Below are positions 57,577 to 64,000 of a DNA stretch of 64,000 nucleotides, piece after piece (position 1 is the stretch's first letter; each line of letters starts with the position of its first letter). Source of the stretch: Liolophura sinensis (lineage: Eukaryota > Mollusca > Polyplacophora > Chitonida > Chitonidae); NCBI RefSeq assembly GCF_032854445.1, contig NC_088302.1, positions 49,632,046-49,696,045 on the forward strand, given 5' to 3'. Made by a program: the position numbers and the translations under genes. The notes under the pieces were generated by a model. The model was not told the origin of the DNA and did not search any database. It was given only the letters and a program-made list of their open reading frames with translations.

Positions 57577-57788
57577 TACCCAATTCTTCAACTTTTTCAA
57601 CCACCACTACATCCAATATTTTGAAACTTTCAGAGAGAACTATGGGGTATATTGAACTGTTGTATGAATCTTCCATCTTTAGTGACACAAACAAATCACT
57701 TATAGCATCATATTTGTAAGACTTGTGTGCATAAATTTCTCTGTGAAAAAAGTGCTTTGGAGTTCGAAAAGGTTGAAGATTTAAAGTA
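57577..57788 (+). mobile_element. MITE, Ta-attcttcaacc family, complete
   Basis: The left end is tacccaattcttcaactttt, tc and the right end gaaaaggttgaagatttaaagta, inverted and TA-bounded. It is exactly 212 bp, like the copy at 31743-31954, with matching interior words (tttagtgacacaaacaaatc). About 45 bp on its left (57530-57576) recur in imperfect form on its right (57820-57866). Confidence 0.77.
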
Positions 57789-57866
57789 GTTTCACAAGAG
57801 AGTTTGGTGATACCTTCTATCCTACCTTTGAACTGAAATACCCAATGAAGTTATATGTAGATTATT

Positions 57867-58358
57867 TTGTCTAGAAAATGAGGAAATAGTGAGATAAACA
57901 AGTTGGTGTGTACAAGTTGTGAAGTTTATAGTAGCGAGAAGAGTTTTGGTCTCTGGGAAGAGTCTCAGATACCATGGCATTATTGATTTTCAAGAAAAGC
58001 TCTGTTTTGGATTAGAAAGGCATCTTTGCCAGACTCCCATGGGAGTCTGTTTATCACAGTAATATGTTATCTTGAATAAAATTCTAAGCCTTCCAGTGTG
58101 TGACTTAAGGCGCTGTTGAGGTGTAGCTTGGCTCAGTTACTTTATCATATGCAGATTAAAAGATAAAAGGTTACTCCAAAAAGAATGTACCTCCATTGCA
58201 GATATTAGATCTGAAATATTAGGTCATTTTAAGTAGGTATGTGTACTTTCACAAAAGTAGATGGTACTTGGATGAAGTTTTAAGATTCTTGATCTGGGAA
58301 AGGAATGGAGATGACTAGTCCATATACATATATATGGATCAGTTAACTGAACAACAGT
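57867..58358. other. No recognisable feature
   Basis: AT-rich sequence with no supported frame. AATAAA at about 58077. Confidence 0.4.
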
Positions 58359-58359
58359 A

Positions 58360-58589
58360 TACAAGGTGTCCCAGAAGTTGCACACCATCCAGGTCGAAGT
58401 TGAATGCTTGAGTGGTGTGTTGCCCTATCTCTTCCAAACATAAAAACCAATTCAACTGTTTCTTGTACAGTTAGTTTATTAACCATAATTAACTCTGAAA
58501 GAGAGAAAAAAATTTAAAACCAGTATTAAATCTGAAACACAGAAAAAAATGAAAATCAGGATGGTGCACGACTTCTGGGACGCCCTGTA
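58360..58589. mobile_element. MITE with caaggtgtcccagaag ends, TA target
   Basis: Bounded by TA at 58360-58361 and 58588-58589. The left arm is caaggtgtcccagaagttgc, acaccatcc and the right arm ggatggtgcacgacttctgg, gacgccctg, inverted over about 30 bp. Ends of the form cagggtgtccc are familiar from Tc1/mariner-related elements. It is non-autonomous and 230 bp including the TA. Confidence 0.78.
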
Positions 58590-61290
58590 CATCTAATATA
58601 TTGCCAGAAAGAGGTGCAGTAATGCTTCTAATATTTTGGATGGATGCTAAGTAGCACTGAAAGCAAAGAATTACATTTCTCTCCCACTTCTTTAGAAAAG
58701 TACATGTAAAGATATGAATATGTTGTTCATTGGATTGATTAACCACATGAAAAAAGAAAGAAATATATTGGCTGTATATATGTATTTTGGTTAGAAAGAG
58801 CAGACCATGTGCCCCAAGAATTAGGGTTATATGTACAAACTGATAGAAGATTCCCTATCCTCCCCTGCTGCATTGGAGAAGGTGTATTTTAAGAAGAAAA
58901 TTTCCTTGTATACATAACTATGGTGTTACTGACAATGGAATGTGGTTAGGTTTGAGCATGATTATATGCAATAACACAAATTTGCATCATTAATAGTTGA
59001 TTGGCAAAGTACACGTTTAGGATTGGCGCTGGAATGATATTGTGAAGACCTCATCTATCTTCTGACATAACAGGCCCTGTATGTTAATGACTTTCAAAAA
59101 AGATGTGTGCAGTGCAGATTTAGTGTGATACGGTAATTTCATAATGGGTTTCTCCTAACTTGTTACGTAATATGCTGCAATACATATATGTCAAGTGGAT
59201 TCAAGAAGAGAGAGATGATGTGCCTTAAACCAGTCTTAAGTGCTGGCTGAGTGCAGTTGAGTTGCTGTGTGAACCTGTACATTTGAGCTTGGCTATGGCA
59301 GGAAGGTCATGAAGATAGTCCACCAAATCTTACATAACAGATTTGTGAGGCAGTGTCTGGCTGCGCCCAGTGCCCCTTGTTAAGAGTGTCACTATTGATC
59401 AGTTCAAACTGACAGAAAATCACTAAGTTGGCGTGAGGCCGTTGGTTACGACTGCAGGAAGACCCACCATCCCCGTTCACAGGGTAGAGGCAAGAAAGTG
59501 GCATTTTCAGCCAAATCTCGTTACGGACCGGTGATAGCCGAGAAAAGATTACAGTGATGGAAATGATTGGAGCAAAAAGAGGCTGAAGAAACCTCATCTG
59601 GCTCGGTATCCGCAGTTTCCAAAAAGCAATTCGCTTTAGCGTTCAGCCACCGATCATAGATTGCAGCGGTAATTGGGAGCTGGGGATTACTAACAGCACG
59701 TAAAAGTGCATGCGGTTTGTTTGGTGCTATAAATGACGATTATAAATTATATTATCGTTTAAGCCGTAATACACATGATGTTGTTGTTGACAAAAAGACC
59801 CTTCATTGCCCATCAGTAATCACAGCATGCAATTAAACCTTATTGGTTGTCTGTGCTATAACTATCAGGATTATACTGACTAACAAAGTTATTTTGATGA
59901 ATGCGTGAGCCACCAAATGAGAACCTTGATGATAAGACATGTACTTGTATATGAGATAACAAGCTTATATACTGGCCATATTTATTGTGGCTCATCTATT
60001 GGCAGTGATGCTACTTCTGCGTGTTAACCATTCTTCCAATTAGTGAATTATCAGCGGCTGCTTAAGCACTTTCTGTTCTCTTCAGTCAGATCCTTTGGCA
60101 CAAATAAATTATGTTGGAGCTTTTTCTGTTACATTAAGCTCAAGATGAGCATAAATCAGACCATTACCAGAGACTGGAATGTCCTGAGAGTAATTCTGCC
60201 ATTAGGTCCTGCCTGTTTTCAGACCACCCAGCAAGACACACTCGATACTGTTTCTTCAACCACTGCTGGGAGAACCTCACCTGACTCTCTTGGAAAATGT
60301 TATTAATGACATCTACTGAGTGTCGTGTTGCTCTAGAAGGAATGGGATTGAGGCACTGCGCCTGCTGCAGATGGCTCTTCCTGTGTGTCTCTTCCCCTAA
60401 TGATCACCTTTTTTTTTTTGCTTTTGTCTCACAATGTAATAGCCACCACCCTTCCTTTGATTTGTAAAGGAATTTTTGTGGTTGCACAGATATTGTAGTA
60501 AGATGGCATTTTCATGCATATATGTCACATTTGAGATGTGAGCAAATAACATGCTTTTAAAAAGAAGACAAGATCTAGGTTTATTTCACAAAGTTAAGGC
60601 AGTGCTAGGGCAATACCTGTCTTGTTGGACAGGTTGATTTGATTTGTGCAGACTTATGCACGATTACATTACTGTCAGATAGGATTTAGTGTGCCTGGCT
60701 TCACTCTAACCTGTGCGGCTCTTGACAGCATCCCCTGCTTGCCTGTGATGTGTGTACTGATTATATGAGAGGCACCATGCGTTATCACATGCTGGAGATG
60801 TCCTGATTAGAAGACGCGATATGTACTGCCCTGTAACTTATCTTAATATCTTTGGTGTATACAGTGTATAAGCAAATAAATAATCACCGCTAAAAGGCAA
60901 TATGTTATGTAGTTTAACACATGCCCAGCCACCCAATGTCTTGTAACATTTTGCATTCAACATGTACATTGCATGAGAATATATTGAGAATATAGTGAAG
61001 AGGTAATATGCACTGTATTTACGCACCACCACATATAATTTCTTACATTATAACATTTACTCCTTATATATCATAAGCAACAATTCAAGTGAAGAAACAA
61101 ATAAATGTACTGTAATTTAATATAATTACCTTAATCTCTTTTGGGTTATAAACTGTGTATACATGTATATAAGCAATTATACAAGTAAATTAAGAAGAAA
61201 TATGTACTGTACATTAACATAAATTATCTTCATCTCTTAAAATTCGGGTACATACATTGTATAAAGGAAATGATACTTGTGAATAGCAAA
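58590..61290. other. No confirmed gene; CpG-richer segment at 59350-59680
   Basis: The 59350-59680 segment has more CG dinucleotides (gcgcccag, ggcgtgaggccgttgg, acggaccggtgatagccg) and a 96-aa minus-strand frame without splice support. The 87-aa plus-strand frame at 60043-60306 has no motif. T-run at about 60410. Confidence 0.3.
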
Positions 61291-62010
61291 AGTTTCTATA
61301 TTTTACCATGATCTGTTTACATTTTGATGTATACATGTACAAGTGATGAGGCAATACATGTATTTTTATATTTTTACCATGAACCATCTAATATGTTTAT
61401 ATTTTGATGTATACATGTACAAGTGATGAGGCAGTACATGTATTTTTATATTTTAGTCATGAACCATCTAATATGTTTATATTTTGATGTATACATGTAC
61501 AAGTGACGAGGCAATACATGTATTTTCTATATTTTACCATAAACCATCTAATATGTTTATATTTTGATGTATACATGTACAAGTGACGAGGCAATACATG
61601 TATTTTCTATATTTTACCATAAACCATCTAATATGTTTATATTTTGATGTTATACATGTACAAGTGATGAGGCAATACATGTATTTTCTATATTTTACCC
61701 ATAAACCATCTAATATGTTTATATTTTGATGTATACATGTACAAGTGACGAGGCAATACATGTATTTTCTATATTTTACCATAAACCATCTACTATGTTT
61801 ATATTTTGATGTATACATGTACAAGTGACGAGGCAATACATGTATTTTCTATATTTTACCATAAACCATCTACTATGTTTATATTTTGATGTATACATGT
61901 ACAAGTGACGAGGCAATACATGTATTTTCTATATTTTACCATAAACCATCTACTATGTTTATATTTTGATGTATACATGTACAAGTGACGATGTATTTTC
62001 TGTATTTTAA
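61291..62010. repeat. 80-bp minisatellite, about nine copies
   Basis: The unit is ccatctaatatgtttatatt, ttgatgtatacatgtacaag, tgacgaggcaatacatgtat, tttctatattttaccataaa (80 bp). The central five copies are nearly identical. Each unit carries two tacatgta palindromes. The minus-strand frames (100 and 77 aa, Tyr/Cys-rich) are repeat translations. Confidence 0.95.
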
Positions 62011-62015
62011 GATGA

Positions 62016-62309
62016 ATGACCTCACCCTCTGACATTTTGATATACAAGTATGCTAGTGAAGTAATTTTGGTGACCTTCAACGGACACAAACTGCCACTGG
62101 AGAAGCATCGACTCGCTTATTGTCTCCAAACTGAGCCCCACAAAGAGAGAGAGTTGGGATCTTCAAATTGCTCAAACCTCTTCTGGACAAGGTCAGATAT
62201 TCTTGATAGAGGGTGTTCTTTAGAGGGTGACCCTGTCTGCTACTGTTACTTTCATCATTGGCTTGCCAATGTTACCATGTTACAGCTATCAGGTAGTCCA
62301 TATGCATGA
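62016..62309 (+). other. 97-codon open frame, unassigned
   Basis: It follows the 80-bp array directly. The part ATG-proximal to 62190 (VTFNGHKLPLEKHRLAYCLQ) ends near a possible donor (acaag|gtcaga). Composition is fairly protein-like, but there is no acceptor, promoter or known motif, so it is not called a gene. Confidence 0.15.
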
Positions 62310-64000
62310 ACAGTCTGTCCTGCCTTGTCTAGGACATGTCATAAAAGCTGACAGGCGTCCTGGTGAGGTTTTATGAGGCAGTGATCCAGTAAAAGGCAGC
62401 TGTCATTTCTGGTGAGTTGGTCAACATACAAATATTGCACCCAGCCAGGAAAGGCAATCACAGGCTTTACATGATCCCCATTACTTCAAGCAAGGTGATT
62501 TGAGCTCATCAGAATCAGCCCAGACCAAGCGGCCAAACTGCCTCTACCAACTGCCATTGAGAAGAGAACTTCAGACAAATTACATGTATAAAGCCTGGTT
62601 TAAGCTCACATATATCTTAGAAACATAATCTGGTTTGTATGGTTTTGTTTGTGGGTTTTTTTCCCCTTTTGATATATATATATTTTTAAAAGCAGAAGTC
62701 TTTCTTTACATTCAGTTTTGTTTTGATCATGGATGTTGCATCTTCAACCCAATGGGCTTCACGTGTAGCACCCATGCATCCTTTGAACATTAGTAGTTGC
62801 TATGGTTATCAGTTATGATCAAGAGGAAAGGCCTAAGTCATGGATATATTAAGAAACATCATGGCATCAAAGCCATTTTCGCTTCCTTCAAGCAAAATGT
62901 ATATGATGCATCAATGTTGGTCAGTTGATACGGTGGCCATATTGAATTCTAGCGCTGTGTGTCTAGACAACTAGAGGAGTTAAGTGAACATCAGCACAGT
63001 GATACTTTATTAACCAGTGTTATCTATTTAATACAGGCTCAAAAAATGATTGTTTCCCAACATTTTCATTTCAGTTCCAAATATCACATTTTGTGAGATC
63101 CTGCTAAGCTTACAAATTGTCCCATGGAGCATATAATGATATTTAACATTAAACTAGTTAACTGAAAACTGGTTTGATAGCCATAACACCATTATTGTTG
63201 CTTAATTCTTTCAGTTAATCTTAAGCCCAGCGTAGCAATACACAATTAATCTATTAGCTGAAAAGTGAACTGTTCAAAATTTTTTCTTTATTGGAAACAT
63301 TTAGACAATTTTGCCCCATTGGAAATGCTGATCTTTAAGGCTGTGTTCATATATTTGGTACAGTTGAAAGATTTCTTTGTTTCATCAGATGTGCTCTCGA
63401 AATGGTTGCTGGTATTCCGTATTCTTTGAAAGCTACATGTGGATACATTTGTTTAGGCTCTGCTTTTGAACATATGTCGGTGCTCAACTTTTAAATTCAG
63501 GCAAGAATGAAAATTCGCAAATTATTATATAATAATATGGTTTATGTGTTAATATATGACAGTTCAATTTTCAGAATGATATTCCAACATACATGTACCC
63601 TTTTGTTAAACAATGCATTTTCTAAAGTGCTGAAATAAGGTTGTCTTCAAAAACAATTTGTACTCTTATGATTCATGTAGAGAAAAGATATGTTTTTAAC
63701 AGCTGCAGTATGGCAAACTGTTTTATGCAGTAAGCAAAGTGTTACAAACTTTCTGACAATATCAGTCTTCCAAAGCCTGGCCTACTACTGAACAAATAAT
63801 ATACAAGAGCCTTTGAGTGTATACATGGCTCTTGGGGTACATCTGGTGGCGGCACTAAATATTGTGACTAGCCTGATGTTTATCAGTTGAGAGAGGCTCC
63901 ACAGTGTTTATCTGGCACTCATCCCCCTAGTGGCCATTTCCCTTTCCTGAATCTCCTTTCTTCTTCACTCTCATTACACCATTTTTTTGATTACCCTCCC
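62310..64000. other. No recognisable feature
   Basis: AT-rich sequence to the end of the window. A partial X-box-like word (gttgctatggttat) near 62800 is too degenerate to call. Confidence 0.4.

Noticed and set aside
61534-62089. 100-aa and 77-aa minus-strand Tyr/Cys-rich frames
   Set aside because: Translations of the 80-bp minisatellite.

Overview
This window looks like animal nuclear DNA, most likely from a marine mollusc (bivalve or gastropod). It is AT-rich, has no operon-like gene packing, and carries many tRNA-derived SINEs whose tails read ...aaatattcttgagta...aaacaccaatcaaataaata. It also holds several short inverted-repeat (MITE) families, many minisatellites and a strong excess of tacatgta words. 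I recall these SINE tails from molluscan genomes. No species can be named from the sequence alone.

Most of the 64 kb reads as intron or intergenic sequence. No long open frame encodes a recognisable host protein. The only protein family I recognise is the N-terminal part of a PIF/Harbinger transposase inside a deleted transposon at 3.1-3.7 kb. The longest open frames (403 and 337 aa at 49.3-50.5 kb, about 190 aa at 28.1-28.8 kb, 176 aa at 48.7-49.2 kb) lie in tandem repeats whose unit length is a multiple of three. They are better explained as repeats than as genes.

Layout. 0-3 kb: pieces of a MITE family (TIR around TAattcttcaacc). 3.1-3.7 kb: Harbinger derivative. 7-13.2 kb: SINE copies, a 28-30 bp minisatellite and a duplicated tRNA-like module. 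15.3-18.3 kb: the best candidate exons in the left half (two on the minus strand, one on the plus strand) and a perfect palindromic RFX-type X-box. 18.7-19.6 kb: 24 copies of a 37-bp repeat with a 5-unit higher-order pattern. 20.9-22.9 kb: an 85-bp repeat array broken by a SINE with a 14-bp target duplication. 23.3 kb: candidate terminal exon. 25-32 kb: five SINE copies and a 24-bp repeat array. 31.0-31.4 kb: a CpG-richer stretch with an ETS site, a TATA box and a 72-codon open start exon ending at a splice donor. 33-48 kb: small repeats, two MITEs, SINEs and several short splice-bounded open segments. 48.7-50.5 kb: a nested 87-bp/30-bp minisatellite domain. 50.5-58.6 kb: a 34-nt mini-exon, four complete MITEs and a candidate terminal coding exon at 57.2-57.4 kb. 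61.3-62.0 kb: an 80-bp repeat array.

The most testable gene hypothesis is a plus-strand gene starting near 31.1 kb. Its exons at 31152-31367, 50536-50569 and 57186-57400 have compatible phases (0, 0 to 1, 1) and would give about 154 aa of an unrecognised protein. The splice sites and frames are visible; that they belong to one transcript is inference.
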